Source: Kaistia dalseonensis (GTDB lineage: Bacteria; Pseudomonadota; Alphaproteobacteria; Rhizobiales; Kaistiaceae). From it: 64,000 nucleotides of DNA. The notes beneath the pieces were generated by a model. The model did not search any database, was not told the DNA's origin, and saw only the letters and a program-made list of their open reading frames with translations. The stretch spans positions 62,001 to 126,000 of the forward strand of contig NZ_JAUSVO010000008.1 in NCBI RefSeq assembly GCF_030814715.1, given 5' to 3'. The translations under genes and the position numbers were made by a program. Positions 9,000-16,764 of this stretch are shown piece by piece; position 1 is the first letter of the stretch; each line of letters opens with the position of its first letter.

Positions 9000-9032
9000 G
9001 TGTCTTCAGGCCGGAAACGACCGGGCCGGATG

Positions 9033-9575
9033 TCAGGCGCGGATCGACATCGCCTGACGGATTTCCTCGATCGAGCTCTTGGCGCTCTCCTCGGGCGGCA
9101 GCGGCTCGGCCCCGTCCATCACCGATTGCAGGCGGGCGCGAGCGCGCGAGACGCGGCTCTTGACGGTGCCGACCCGGACGCCGCAGATCTCGGCTGCTTC
9201 TTCATAGGAGAAACCGCTGGCGCCGATCAGGACCAGCGCCTCGCGCTGTTCATCTGGCAGAAGCTGCATGGCGCGCAGGAAGTCGTCGAGCTCGAGATGG
9301 CCCGACTGGGCGGCGCCCTCCGAAAGGCGCGCTGCATGCAGGCCTTCCGCATCCTCGACTTCGCGGCGACGCTTGCGGCCTTCCGAATAATACTGGTTAC
9401 GCAGGATGGTCACCAGCCAGGCGTGAAGATTGGTGCCCTCCTGGAACTTGTCGCGATTGGCGAGTGCGCGCATCACGGTCTCCTGGACGAGATCGTCGGC
9501 GCGGTCGCGATTGCCCGAGAGCGAGCGCGCGAAAGCGCGCAACATGGGCAAGGCCTCGACCAATTCGTTCTTCAT
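9033..9575 (-). CDS. ecfG: RNA polymerase sigma factor, EcfG type (general stress response)
   Basis: A 180-residue extracytoplasmic-function sigma factor. Region 2 (about residues 8-75) contains NRDRADDLVQETVMRALAN; region 4 (about 110-165) contains LLPDEQREALVLIGASGFSY and a VRVGTVKSRVSRARARL helix-turn-helix. It lies downstream of nepR on the same strand with a 45-base gap, and phyR is divergent. In alphaproteobacteria NepR holds EcfG inactive; phosphorylated PhyR sequesters NepR and frees the sigma factor. EcfG-type promoter sequences seen at 8720, 9906-9963 and 13914 suggest that it controls its own locus and nearby small stress genes. Confidence 0.94.
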   Translation of the reverse strand: MKNELVEALPMLRAFARSLSGNRDRADDLVQETVMRALANRDKFQEGTNLHAWLVTILRNQYYSEGRKRRREVEDAEGLHAARLSEGAAQSGHLELDDFLRAMQLLPDEQREALVLIGASGFSYEEAAEICGVRVGTVKSRVSRARARLQSVMDGAEPLPPEESAKSSIEEIRQAMSIRA

Positions 9576-9620
9576 GGCTGTCTCCTTGGCGATCAGACGC
9601 CTTGGGGCATGGGACGGACG

Positions 9621-9839
9621 TCAGGCAGCGCCGGGTGCGGGCTTCGACGGATCGGAGGTTTCCTCGTCGATGCGCTCGAGCAACGACATGATGTCGTCGG
9701 GGAGCGGCTCGTTCAGGGCATCGTCAAACACGCGGCGCAGCTGGCGGCCGATCCAGTCTTCCTTCTTGCCCTGGCTATCGGCCACAGCCAAAGAGTGCGG
9801 GGCCCTCAGCCCCTTCGTATCCTTATCGTCATTGCTCAC
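9621..9839 (-). CDS. nepR: Anti-sigma factor NepR
   Basis: A 72-residue protein with the conserved NepR core IGRQLRRVFDDALNEPLPDD followed by IMSLLERID (about residues 30-58), the two helices that clamp EcfG or, alternatively, the sigma-like domain of PhyR. The N- and C-terminal ends are short and polar, as usual in the family. It precedes ecfG in an operon and its promoter is divergent from that of phyR. Length and core match leave little doubt. Confidence 0.95.
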   Translation of the reverse strand: MSNDDKDTKGLRAPHSLAVADSQGKKEDWIGRQLRRVFDDALNEPLPDDIMSLLERIDEETSDPSKPAPGAA

Positions 9840-9905
9840 TGCATTCGTCCCGACCTAGGCCAATGTCACGCCCCACCTTGCTTGGGCACGCGGCTGATGC
9901 TTCTT

Positions 9906-9963
9906 AATGCAATGATGACAAATCGGTTCCCATCGCATGGAACCGATTTCGAGGTTCGGCATT
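9906..9963. promoter_or_regulatory. Divergent EcfG-type promoters of nepR-ecfG (-) and phyR (+) sharing a palindrome
   Basis: On the plus strand GGAAC (9939-9943) is followed after 16 bases by CATT (9960-9963). On the minus strand GGAAC (9930-9926) is followed after 16 bases by CATT (9909-9906). The two -35 regions are the arms of a perfect inverted repeat, AAATCGGTTCC (9920-9930) and GGAACCGATTT (9939-9949). Both elements fit the EcfG consensus GGAAC-N16/17-CGTT except for A in place of G in the -10. This implies autoregulation of the whole stress module. Confidence 0.75.
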
Positions 9964-10002
9964 CTAGGTTGAAAGACTGACCGCTTCAGGAAGGGAATCT
10001 CT

Positions 10003-10806
10003 ATGTCCGATGGTCTATCGCAGGCCCTGGCGCCGCACCTGCCGTTCCTCCGCCGTTACGCGCGCGCGCTCACGGGTGGACAGAAGAGTGGTGATGCCTA
10101 TGTCCGGGCCTGTCTTCAGGCCATCGTCAACGAGCCTTCGGTGATCGACCGCGACCTGCACCCCAAGGTCGCCCTCTATCGGCTCTTCCATGCGATCTGG
10201 TCCGGAACGCAGGTTGGCGCCGACGAAACCATCGAGGGTCTGAGCCGCCAGGAATCGACGGCGCAGCAGCGCCTCGCCGCCATGACGCCGGAGAGCCGGC
10301 AGGCCCTGCTCCTGACGGCGATGGAGGGCTTCTCGGAAGCCGATGCTGCGCTGGTCATGCAGGTCCCCGAAAGTTCCATCCAGGCGCTCGTCACAGAGGC
10401 GCTGTCGGAAGTCGAGCGGCAGACGCGCACCCGCGTCCTCATCATCGAGGATGAGCCGATGATCTCGATGGATCTCGCCAGCATCGTCCAGGAACTCGGG
10501 CACGAGGTGGCCGCGGTCGCCCGGACGCGCATGGAGGCGGTCCGCGCCGCCGGGCAGGAGCAGCCGGGGCTCGTCCTCGCCGATATCCAGCTCGCCGATG
10601 GCTCCTCCGGCATTGATGCCGTCAAGGATATCCTGTCGGGCTTCAGCGTGCCGGTGATCTTCATCACCGCCTTCCCGCAGCGCCTTCTGACCGGCGAACG
10701 GCCCGAGCCGACCTTCCTTCTCACCAAGCCGTTCGATCCGCGCACCGTCAAGGCCGCGATCAGCCAGGTCCTGTTCTTCAATTCGGCTGCCTCGCTGGCG
10801 GCCTGA
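10003..10806 (+). CDS. phyR: Response regulator PhyR (anti-anti-sigma factor)
   Basis: A 267-residue two-domain protein. Residues 1-140 form an EcfG-like sigma decoy domain (LPFLRRYARALTG; MTPESRQALLLTAMEGFSEA). Residues 143-260 form a receiver with acidic pocket IIEDEP, phospho-acceptor Asp194 in VLADIQLADG, the PVIFITAFP stretch typical of this receiver class and conserved Lys242 in LTKPF. Phosphorylation opens the protein so that the decoy domain binds NepR and releases EcfG. An AGGAAGGG ribosome site precedes the ATG. The adjacent HWE-family kinase is a plausible phosphate donor. Confidence 0.95.
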   Translation: MSDGLSQALAPHLPFLRRYARALTGGQKSGDAYVRACLQAIVNEPSVIDRDLHPKVALYRLFHAIWSGTQVGADETIEGLSRQESTAQQRLAAMTPESRQALLLTAMEGFSEADAALVMQVPESSIQALVTEALSEVERQTRTRVLIIEDEPMISMDLASIVQELGHEVAAVARTRMEAVRAAGQEQPGLVLADIQLADGSSGIDAVKDILSGFSVPVIFITAFPQRLLTGERPEPTFLLTKPFDPRTVKAAISQVLFFNSAASLAA

Positions 10807-10847
10807 CGCCGCCAATTGCCAGATTCGGCACCGACGAACCTGTTTTC

Positions 10848-10885
10848 GGGTCGAAAGCGAACGCGTTTCGCTTTCGACCCTTTCG
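10848..10885 (+). terminator. Terminator of phyR
   Basis: GGGTCGAAAGCGAA (10848-10861) pairs perfectly with TTCGCTTTCGACCC (10867-10880) over a 5-base loop and is followed by TTTCG. It lies 41 bases after the phyR stop. Confidence 0.75.
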
Positions 10886-11023
10886 TGCATGCGTGCTCGC
10901 CGAACGTCATCTCTTCATCCCCTGATCGGCCAGCGATCGTCCCTGTCCGGAGGCAGGCGATGATCGCGCCATCAGGGATGACGAGAAGCGTGCGCCGGCC
11001 CCGACGAACCCGAGGAGAGTGAG

Positions 11024-12862
11024 ATGAGCGCGATACTTGGGTTTCTGTTTGGACCCGGCAGGCCGTTGCCGCCGGATCCCGTATCGTGGACAGATGCGCT
11101 GCTCTATGGCTGGCCGGATCTGCTCATCGCGATCTGCGCGATCGTGATCGCGGTCGCCGCGATCCGCTTCCGGCGACGCCGTGGCGATCTGCCGGCGCCT
11201 TATCGCCGGGCTGGCCTGGCGATCATTCTGCTGCTGATTGCCGTGGCGATCCGGAGCCTGACCGCCTTTCTCCATCCCCTGCTGCCGCTTTCGGGCGGGA
11301 TGGGGCTCATCGCCATGGCGGCGGCGCTGCTCGCGCTCACGGCCGCCATCCTCGCGCGCTTCGTCGTGCCGGAACTGCTCGCTTTGCCATCGGCACGGCA
11401 GATGGAGCGGGCCAACCAGCACCTGAAGTCGGAGATCCAGGCCCATATCGACACAATGCGGCAGCTCACCGATGTCCGCAACGAGCTCGAGGAGAAGGTC
11501 GCCCGCCGGACCAGCGAACTGACCCAGACCAATCAGCGTTTCGAGGCGGCGTTGACCGGCTCGGATATCGCCGTCTTCACGCAGGATCGCGATCTCATCT
11601 TCACATGGGCCTATGATCCGCGCCTCGGCCGCCTCTTCGGCGATGTCGTCGGCAAGACGGACGACGCCGTCTTCCCGCCCCCCGTTGCGGCCGAAGTGGC
11701 GTCGGCCAAGCGCGGCGTGGTCGAAACGGGCCATGGCGCGTCGATCAATGTCGCCGTCCCGTCCGAGGATGGCGATCTCCAATATCTGCGCCTGTCGATC
11801 GAGCCGCTGCGCGACGCCGAGGGCGAGACGATCGGGCTGACCTCGGCGGTGGTCGACCTCACGGAGCGCCATGACTACGAGACACGGCTCTCCGCGCTGA
11901 CATCGAGCCTCGCTCAAGCCAATGCGCGCTTCGATCTGGCTCTGCGCGGCTCCAGCATCTCCGTCTTCAGCCAGGATACGGAGCTGCGCTACAACTGGGT
12001 CTACAATCCCCCGGTCGGCCTCAGCGCCGATGAGCTGATCGGCAAGAGCGACAGCGACATGTGGGACGGTCCCGAGGTATCGCCGCTCCTCGCGATCAAG
12101 CAGGGTGCGCTCTCATCAGGCGAAGTGCGAACAGGAGACGTTGTGCTGCCGATCGGTGGCAGCGAGCATCATTTCAAGGTGCGGGTCGAACCGATCCTCG
12201 GCACCGACCATGAGCCGATCGGGCTCGCCGGCGTGGCCGTCGACACGACGGAAGCGCATCGGCAGGAAGCGCATCTGCGGCTCGTCATGCGCGAGCTGAC
12301 CCACCGCTCGAAGAACCTGCTCGCGGTCATTCAGGCCATGGCGCGCCAGACGGCGGCGCGCTCGGATGATCCCGAGACCTTTGTCATCCGCTTCTCAGCC
12401 CGGCTGCGCGCCATGGCGGCGTCGCAGGACCTGCTCGTCGCGCAGGAATGGCACGGGGCGAGCCTGCGCGAACTCGTCGAGGCTCAGTTGGCCCAGGCGG
12501 TGGAGCCGGGCTCGGGACAGGTTGCGATCACGGGTCCGGATCTGAGCCTCAAGCCCGATGCGGCGCAGAATATCGGTCTGGCGCTGCATGAGCTGACGAC
12601 CAATGCGTCGAAATATGGCGCGCTCTCGAGCCCTGGCGGCCGCATTCTGCTGTCCTGGTCGATCCGGGACGGCGGGCTCTTCCGCCTGCATTGGGAAGAG
12701 CAGGGCGGGCCGGAGGCACGCAAGCCTCAACGCACGGGATTTGGCGTCACGCTGCTGGAGCGCACCGTCGGGCAGGCGCTGGACGGCACCGTCGAACTCG
12801 ACTTCCGGCCGTCCGGCGTCGTCTGCAACATCGATATCCCGGCAAGCCATGTGAAGGCCTGA
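11024..12862 (+). CDS. Membrane-anchored HWE-family sensor histidine kinase with two PAS domains
   Basis: A 612-residue kinase. The N-terminus holds about three membrane segments (roughly 30-48, 63-83, 91-112), then a coiled linker (125-170) and two PAS-like domains, about 171-285 and 301-412, that share an FxxALxGSxIxVFxQD opening. The kinase core starts at ELTHRSKN with phospho-acceptor His427; the N-box is HELTTNASKYGAL (522-534) and RLHWEE supplies the W557-E558 pair of the HWE family. The plus-strand gene follows phyR, after the phyR terminator, with a GAGGAGAGTGAG ribosome site. Kinases of this family phosphorylate PhyR in several alphaproteobacteria, so a role as a PhyR kinase is likely but unproven. 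Confidence 0.88.
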   Translation: MSAILGFLFGPGRPLPPDPVSWTDALLYGWPDLLIAICAIVIAVAAIRFRRRRGDLPAPYRRAGLAIILLLIAVAIRSLTAFLHPLLPLSGGMGLIAMAAALLALTAAILARFVVPELLALPSARQMERANQHLKSEIQAHIDTMRQLTDVRNELEEKVARRTSELTQTNQRFEAALTGSDIAVFTQDRDLIFTWAYDPRLGRLFGDVVGKTDDAVFPPPVAAEVASAKRGVVETGHGASINVAVPSEDGDLQYLRLSIEPLRDAEGETIGLTSAVVDLTERHDYETRLSALTSSLAQANARFDLALRGSSISVFSQDTELRYNWVYNPPVGLSADELIGKSDSDMWDGPEVSPLLAIKQGALSSGEVRTGDVVLPIGGSEHHFKVRVEPILGTDHEPIGLAGVAVDTTEAHRQEAHLRLVMRELTHRSKNLLAVIQAMARQTAARSDDPETFVIRFSARLRAMAASQDLLVAQEWHGASLRELVEAQLAQAVEPGSGQVAITGPDLSLKPDAAQNIGLALHELTTNASKYGALSSPGGRILLSWSIRDGGLFRLHWEEQGGPEARKPQRTGFGVTLLERTVGQALDGTVELDFRPSGVVCNIDIPASHVKA

Positions 12863-12896
12863 GATCGTGCCGAGGCTGGGGCCGGTGCGTCCGACC

Positions 12897-13247
12897 TCAG
12901 CGCCTGCGCCCCATGCCGCCCATCAGCCCGATCGCGAAGGCGATCGCTGATGCTGTGGCGTCGCTGGAGGCGGGGGCCTGGCGACGTCGCTGGTTTTTGC
13001 TGATCGCCATGGCGATGAAGATCACGAGGCCGATGATCAGGAAGACGGCAGCCACGATCAGCTTGGCCGCGAGCGACCCATAGACCATGACCAGGGCCTC
13101 GAAGCCGGCGGAGGCCGTAAAGCCGATGCCGACCAGTATGAACAGCGCCGCAAGGGCGCTCCAGGCGAAGTGGCGCAATGTGCGCACCGTCGCCTGGGCC
13201 GCCGTCGCTGTCGCTATGCTGGCGAGCGCTTCCAGCAACCCGCTCAT
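12897..13247 (-). CDS. Small membrane protein, holin-superfamily-like (phage_holin_3_6 type)
   Basis: A 116-residue protein with two hydrophobic helices (about 28-51 and 61-84), a short N-terminal amphipathic stretch and a basic, low-complexity C-terminus (KNQRRRQA; GGMGRRR). It starts inside the last codons of the DUF883 gene (4-base ATGA overlap). Pairs of a DUF883/ElaB-type protein and a two-helix holin-like protein are common in stress regulons of proteobacteria; the holin name is structural only and no phage is present. Function unknown. Confidence 0.65.
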   Translation of the reverse strand: MSGLLEALASIATATAAQATVRTLRHFAWSALAALFILVGIGFTASAGFEALVMVYGSLAAKLIVAAVFLIIGLVIFIAMAISKNQRRRQAPASSDATASAIAFAIGLMGGMGRRR

Positions 13248-13552
13248 CGGCGACCTATCAGCGCGCCGATGACGAGGCCGATGCCCGCGGCGATCAGCAC
13301 GGAGGGAACCGGATTGGCCGTGATGCGGCCTTCGATGTCCTCGGCCAGATGCTCGCCACGGCGACGCGCATCCTCGGCAGACGAGCGCACCGTCTCGCTC
13401 GCGGCATGGGCTGCATCGCGAAACGCGTCGGCACCCGCCTCGGCCTTCTGGCTGGTGAACGAGCGGATCGTCTCGGTCAGGCCGAGCAACTCAGCCTGGA
13501 TGGCCTTGACCTGTTCAGAAAGATCCAAACCATCCGTGGTCTTACCCGACAT
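13244..13552 (-). CDS. DUF883 (ElaB/YqjD/YgaM-like) membrane-anchored protein
   Basis: A 102-residue protein: a long amphipathic helical region (about 15-75, with Ala-rich AFRDAAHAASETVRSSAEDA) and one C-terminal membrane helix (PSVLIAAGIGLVIGALIGRR), the layout of the ElaB/YqjD family, whose members anchor ribosomes to the membrane in E. coli. The ATG at 13552 is preceded by AAAGGAG at good spacing; an upstream in-frame start at 13585 lacks one. A TATAAT hexamer lies about 40 bases upstream on this strand (near 13595). The next gene overlaps by four bases. Confidence 0.8.
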   Translation of the reverse strand: MSGKTTDGLDLSEQVKAIQAELLGLTETIRSFTSQKAEAGADAFRDAAHAASETVRSSAEDARRRGEHLAEDIEGRITANPVPSVLIAAGIGLVIGALIGRR

Positions 13553-13607
13553 TTTAGTCTCCTTTCGGCGTCCTCGGTGGCGCACTCTGATTATACTAGA
13601 CTATCGC

Positions 13608-13865
13608 TTACGACAGCGGGCGGTCTTGAGCCTGATCAATGGAAGCCCTGTCGATCGCGTCGATCGAGACGGCGAGTTCAATGATCAGATACTCGAATGC
13701 CTCCCTTTCGCTCGGCGGAGCAAGGCGTGCCAGCCGCATGATGGTCCGTTGCCAGTGTCGAAGGGTTTCGATCTTCTGCTCCACTGACAGCGCCGTGTCG
13801 GATACGACATCCGACGGCGCCTTGAACCCGGCATAGCCTTGATCGTGAAACGCTAAGACACTCAT
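13608..13865 (-). CDS. Hypothetical 85-residue protein under a perfect EcfG promoter
   Basis: I do not recognise this protein. It is acidic to neutral and probably helical, with a central stretch QKIETLRHWQRTIMRLARL and a C-terminal half rich in Ile/Ala/Asp; no membrane segment or signal peptide is visible. The frame has consistent high-GC third positions. A GGAAC-N17-CGTT promoter lies at 13914-13939 on the same strand, about 45 bases upstream of the ATG, and the stress-type genes DUF883 and holin-like follow. A role in the general stress response is therefore likely, without a molecular function. Confidence 0.6.
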   Translation of the reverse strand: MSVLAFHDQGYAGFKAPSDVVSDTALSVEQKIETLRHWQRTIMRLARLAPPSEREAFEYLIIELAVSIDAIDRASIDQAQDRPLS

Positions 13866-13913
13866 AATTGCGTATTTCCCAGTTTAACCAACCCCCTGTT
13901 CCGTCTGCGATGC

Positions 13914-13939
13914 AACGGCCGGAATGGGAGCTTGGTTCC
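13914..13939 (-). promoter_or_regulatory. EcfG promoter, exact consensus
   Basis: On the minus strand GGAAC (13939-13935) is separated by 17 bases from CGTT (13917-13914), an exact match to GGAAC-N16/17-CGTT. Transcription would start near 13907 and read into the 85-residue gene, then possibly DUF883 and the holin-like gene. Confidence 0.7.
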
Positions 13940-14038
13940 GCCTGGGGCGCGAGAGACGGCAGGGGTGCGACGCAGAACGCCCGCGCGATGCGGGCGCAAC
14001 GATCCTTTGGGGCCCTGGAATCGTGCGAAGCGCGGGAA

Positions 14039-14782
14039 TCAGGCCCCGCCAAGGCCCGAAAAGACGGCGTAGCGGCCGGAAAGCGGCTTGCGCCGTGGCG
14101 TCGCCCAGCCGCCGACCTTCGAGGTGGAGAGGCCGAGGGTGGCGAGGTTCTCGATCAGCTTGACGGCGGCCGAAACGCCCTCGATCACCGGCAAGCCGTG
14201 CTCGCCCGAGAGCGAGCGGGCGAGATCGGCCATGCCGGCGCAGCCGAGCACGATCGCCTCGGCGCGGTCCTCGCGGATCGCACGGTCGATTTCGCTCGAA
14301 ACGCGGTCGCGCGCGGCCGAATGCGGGTCTTCCAGCGCCAGCACGGGCACTTCGGCGGCGCGGACCCGTCCGCAGCGCGAGGCGAGGCCATAGCGATGGA
14401 GATTATGTTCGAGTGCGGGGATTGAGCGGGAAAGCGTCGTCACGACGCTGAAGCGACCGGCGACCAGGGAAGCCATGTGATAGGCGGCCTCGCCGATCCC
14501 GACCACCGGGGCGCGCGCAAGCGAGCGCGCGGCATCGAGGCCGGTATCGTCGAAGCAGGCGATGACGTGGCCGGCGAGATCCTCGCCATCCTCGCGCGCG
14601 ATCTCCTCCAGCATGCCCGGCACGGACAGCGCCTCGTCGAAATAGCCCTCGATCGAGACGGGCCCTTCGTCGGGTTGCGCGGCGATGATCGTCGTCCCGG
14701 GTGCTGCGACGGAGCGCGCTGCAGCCGCGATCTTCGCCGTCATGCTCGCCGTCGTGTTCGGATTGACCACCAGGATACGCAT
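14039..14782 (-). CDS. Hydantoin racemase (Asp/Glu/hydantoin racemase family)
   Basis: A 247-residue cofactor-independent racemase. The N-terminal NPNTTASMT motif and two catalytic cysteines, Cys76 in VIACFDDTGLD and Cys181 in IVLGCAGMADL, are present at the same positions I recall for the characterised Sinorhizobium meliloti hydantoin racemase. These enzymes interconvert D- and L-5-substituted hydantoins; allantoin racemase is a close alternative. It is the last gene of an operon with a polyamine-type ABC importer (17-base gap), so the importer probably brings in its substrate. A hydantoinase/dihydropyrimidinase and a carbamoylase-type amidase are encoded 20 kb away (34559, 33278). Confidence 0.85.
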   Translation of the reverse strand: MRILVVNPNTTASMTAKIAAAARSVAAPGTTIIAAQPDEGPVSIEGYFDEALSVPGMLEEIAREDGEDLAGHVIACFDDTGLDAARSLARAPVVGIGEAAYHMASLVAGRFSVVTTLSRSIPALEHNLHRYGLASRCGRVRAAEVPVLALEDPHSAARDRVSSEIDRAIREDRAEAIVLGCAGMADLARSLSGEHGLPVIEGVSAAVKLIENLATLGLSTSKVGGWATPRRKPLSGRYAVFSGLGGA

Positions 14783-14799
14783 CAGATTCTCCAGACGTC

Positions 14800-15759
14800 T
14801 CAGACCACGCCCTTGCCGGCATCGGATCCATGGCGGCGGCGCCGCGCCTGGACGATCAGCACCGCGATGAAGGCGGTCAGGATCACGGCGAAGGAGACCG
14901 CGGTCGTCACGGTTCCAAGCGCATAGATCACCGGCGTCGTCACCGTGGTCGTCAGGCCGCGCAAGGTCAGCGGCAGCGTATTGGCCGAGCCGACCGCCTG
15001 GCTCGAACGGGCGATCTCGTCCCAGGAGAGCGTGAAGCCGAAAAGGGCGACGCCGACCAGCGAGGGCAGGATCATCGGCAGCACCACATAGCGGAAGGTC
15101 TGCCAGGGCGAGGCGCCGAGATCGCGCGCCGCCTCTTCATAGGCCGGATTGAAGCGGTTGAAGACGGCGAACATGATCAGAAGGCCGAAGGGCAGCGTCC
15201 AGGTCAGATGCGCGCCGAGGCCCGATGTGAACAGGCCCATCAGGGTCTGGTAATTGTCCTGGATCGAGGTGCCGATCCAGCCGAGGAAATTGGTCCAGGC
15301 GGTCGGGTTTTCGATGTCGACATAGTTCTCGACCAGCGTGTCGCCCCAGCCGGTGATCGTCTGGTTCACGAGCTGGAATTCGAGCGCGATGCCGAGCGAG
15401 ACGACGATCGAGGGCAGGATCAGGCTGGCGATCGCGGTGAAGAACAGCAGGTTGGAGCCGCGGAAGCGCTTGCGGAACGCATAGCCGGCCATGATCGAGA
15501 TGACGACGGTCACGATCGTGACGACGATGCCGAGCTTGAGCGAGTTGATCAGCGCGTCGACGACATTGGGCACGCCGATGCCGTTCCACAGATTGTGGAA
15601 CCAGTGCAGCGAGACCCCGTTCATCGGGAAGGTCATGCCGCCGCTCGGTCCCTGGAACGACAGCACGAGGATGGTGATGGTCGGCCCGTAGAGAAAGAGC
15701 ACATAGAGCGCGAAGATCAGGGTCAGGACGTAGAATGTCTTGGTGCGGCCTTCCGTCAT
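14800..15759 (-). CDS. ABC transporter permease, PotC type
   Basis: A 319-residue inner-membrane permease. It has an N-terminal membrane segment (FYVLTLIFALYVLFLYGPTI), several more helices and an EAA loop AARDLGASPWQTFRYVVLP. PotC-type proteins pair with a PotB-type permease, here encoded just upstream with a 5-base gap. The operon order is ATPase, binding protein, PotB-type, PotC-type, racemase. There is a hydrophilic insertion between helices (about residues 140-175) that is longer than in typical PotC. Confidence 0.9.
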   Translation of the reverse strand: MTEGRTKTFYVLTLIFALYVLFLYGPTITILVLSFQGPSGGMTFPMNGVSLHWFHNLWNGIGVPNVVDALINSLKLGIVVTIVTVVISIMAGYAFRKRFRGSNLLFFTAIASLILPSIVVSLGIALEFQLVNQTITGWGDTLVENYVDIENPTAWTNFLGWIGTSIQDNYQTLMGLFTSGLGAHLTWTLPFGLLIMFAVFNRFNPAYEEAARDLGASPWQTFRYVVLPMILPSLVGVALFGFTLSWDEIARSSQAVGSANTLPLTLRGLTTTVTTPVIYALGTVTTAVSFAVILTAFIAVLIVQARRRRHGSDAGKGVV

Positions 15760-15764
15760 GACCC

Positions 15765-16646
15765 TCAGAGCTCCTTGCGGATGTCGACGAAGCGCAGCAT
15801 CGTCCAGATGATCATCAGCACGACGGCGAGCAGCACGATGGCGTTCGCGGCCGCGATCGGGAATTGCAGCGCGGTGATCTGCGTTTCGATGACCTTGCCG
15901 GCCGAGGCGATCTGCTGGCCGCCCATCAGGCCGACGGAGATGAAGTCGCCCATCACGACGGTGATCACGAAGATCGAGCCGATGGCGATGCCGGTCTTGG
16001 TGAGCGGGATGATGACGTTCCAGAGCGTCTGCCAGGCGCTGGCGCCATTGTCATAGGCGGCCTCGATCAGCGAGCGGTCGATGCGCGACATGGAGTTCAG
16101 GATCGGCACGATCATGAAGACCGTGTTGATGTGCACCAGAGAGAGCGTGACGGAAAAGCTCGAATAGAGCAGCCAGTCGATCGGCTGGCTCGTAATGCCG
16201 GCGCCCATCAGCGCCTGGTTGACGAGGCCGTTGCGGCCGAGCAGCGGGATCCACGAGATCATGCGGATGACGTTCGACGTCCAGAACGGGATCGTCGTCA
16301 GCAGCGCCAGCACGATGCGCATCGTCGGCGTCTTGATCTCGAAGGTCAGGTAATAGGCGATGGTGAAGCCGAGCACGAGCGTGATCAGCCAGACCAGGAA
16401 GCAGAATTTCAGCGTCGAGAGATAGGTGCGGAACGTCGTGCAGAGGTCTGGCAGCGACGAGAAGCACTTGTCGAAGGCGGTCAGGTAGTTGTCGCTGACG
16501 AAGGCCGGCGCGATTGAATAGCCCGTATAGGTCCAGAAGGACACGATGAAGGTCACGAGCAGCGGCAGGATGAAGAAGATCAGGAAGACCAGTGCCAGTG
16601 GAGCGGCTTGCCAATAGGGCGTCCAACGCGATTTCGCTTCCAACAT
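15765..16646 (-). CDS. ABC transporter permease, PotB type
   Basis: A 293-residue inner-membrane permease. Residues 14-40 form the first membrane helix; a periplasmic loop rich in Cys/Phe (KCFSSLPDLCTTF) follows, then the core helices with EAA loop EAAYDNGASAWQTLWNVIIP. It is separated from the upstream binding-protein gene by 118 bases that contain a perfect 15-bp inverted repeat, which may lower permease expression relative to the binding protein. Confidence 0.9.
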   Translation of the reverse strand: MLEAKSRWTPYWQAAPLALVFLIFFILPLLVTFIVSFWTYTGYSIAPAFVSDNYLTAFDKCFSSLPDLCTTFRTYLSTLKFCFLVWLITLVLGFTIAYYLTFEIKTPTMRIVLALLTTIPFWTSNVIRMISWIPLLGRNGLVNQALMGAGITSQPIDWLLYSSFSVTLSLVHINTVFMIVPILNSMSRIDRSLIEAAYDNGASAWQTLWNVIIPLTKTGIAIGSIFVITVVMGDFISVGLMGGQQIASAGKVIETQITALQFPIAAANAIVLLAVVLMIIWTMLRFVDIRKEL

Positions 16647-16700
16647 GGGCTGGCAGGCTCCGTTCGGCGGTTTCCGGGTTCAGGATCGGGAGAAGGCCGT

Positions 16701-16735
16701 CGCCGGCCCGGAAAGCAGCACTTTCCGGGCCGGCG
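16701..16735 (-). terminator. Strong hairpin between binding-protein and permease genes
   Basis: CGCCGGCCCGGAAAG (16701-16715) and CTTTCCGGGCCGGCG (16721-16735) form a perfect 15-bp stem with a CAGCA loop and no T-tract. The likely role is partial termination or protection of the binding-protein mRNA. Confidence 0.6.
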
Positions 16736-16764
16736 GGCATTGATGCGCGAGCTTCGCCGGCCGA

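Noticed and set aside
9000-9980. 326-residue plus-strand frame over ecfG and nepR
   Set aside because: Antisense shadow of two unmistakable regulators; it also runs through the divergent promoter region.
12897-13247. Phage remnant suggested by the holin-like protein
   Set aside because: No other phage gene is nearby; the protein forms an overlapping pair with DUF883, a normal chromosomal stress-gene arrangement.
13553-13607. TATAAT hexamer upstream of the DUF883 gene as a full promoter
   Set aside because: The -10 element is perfect, but no acceptable -35 hexamer is present at 16-18 bases; it is noted only in the gene entry.
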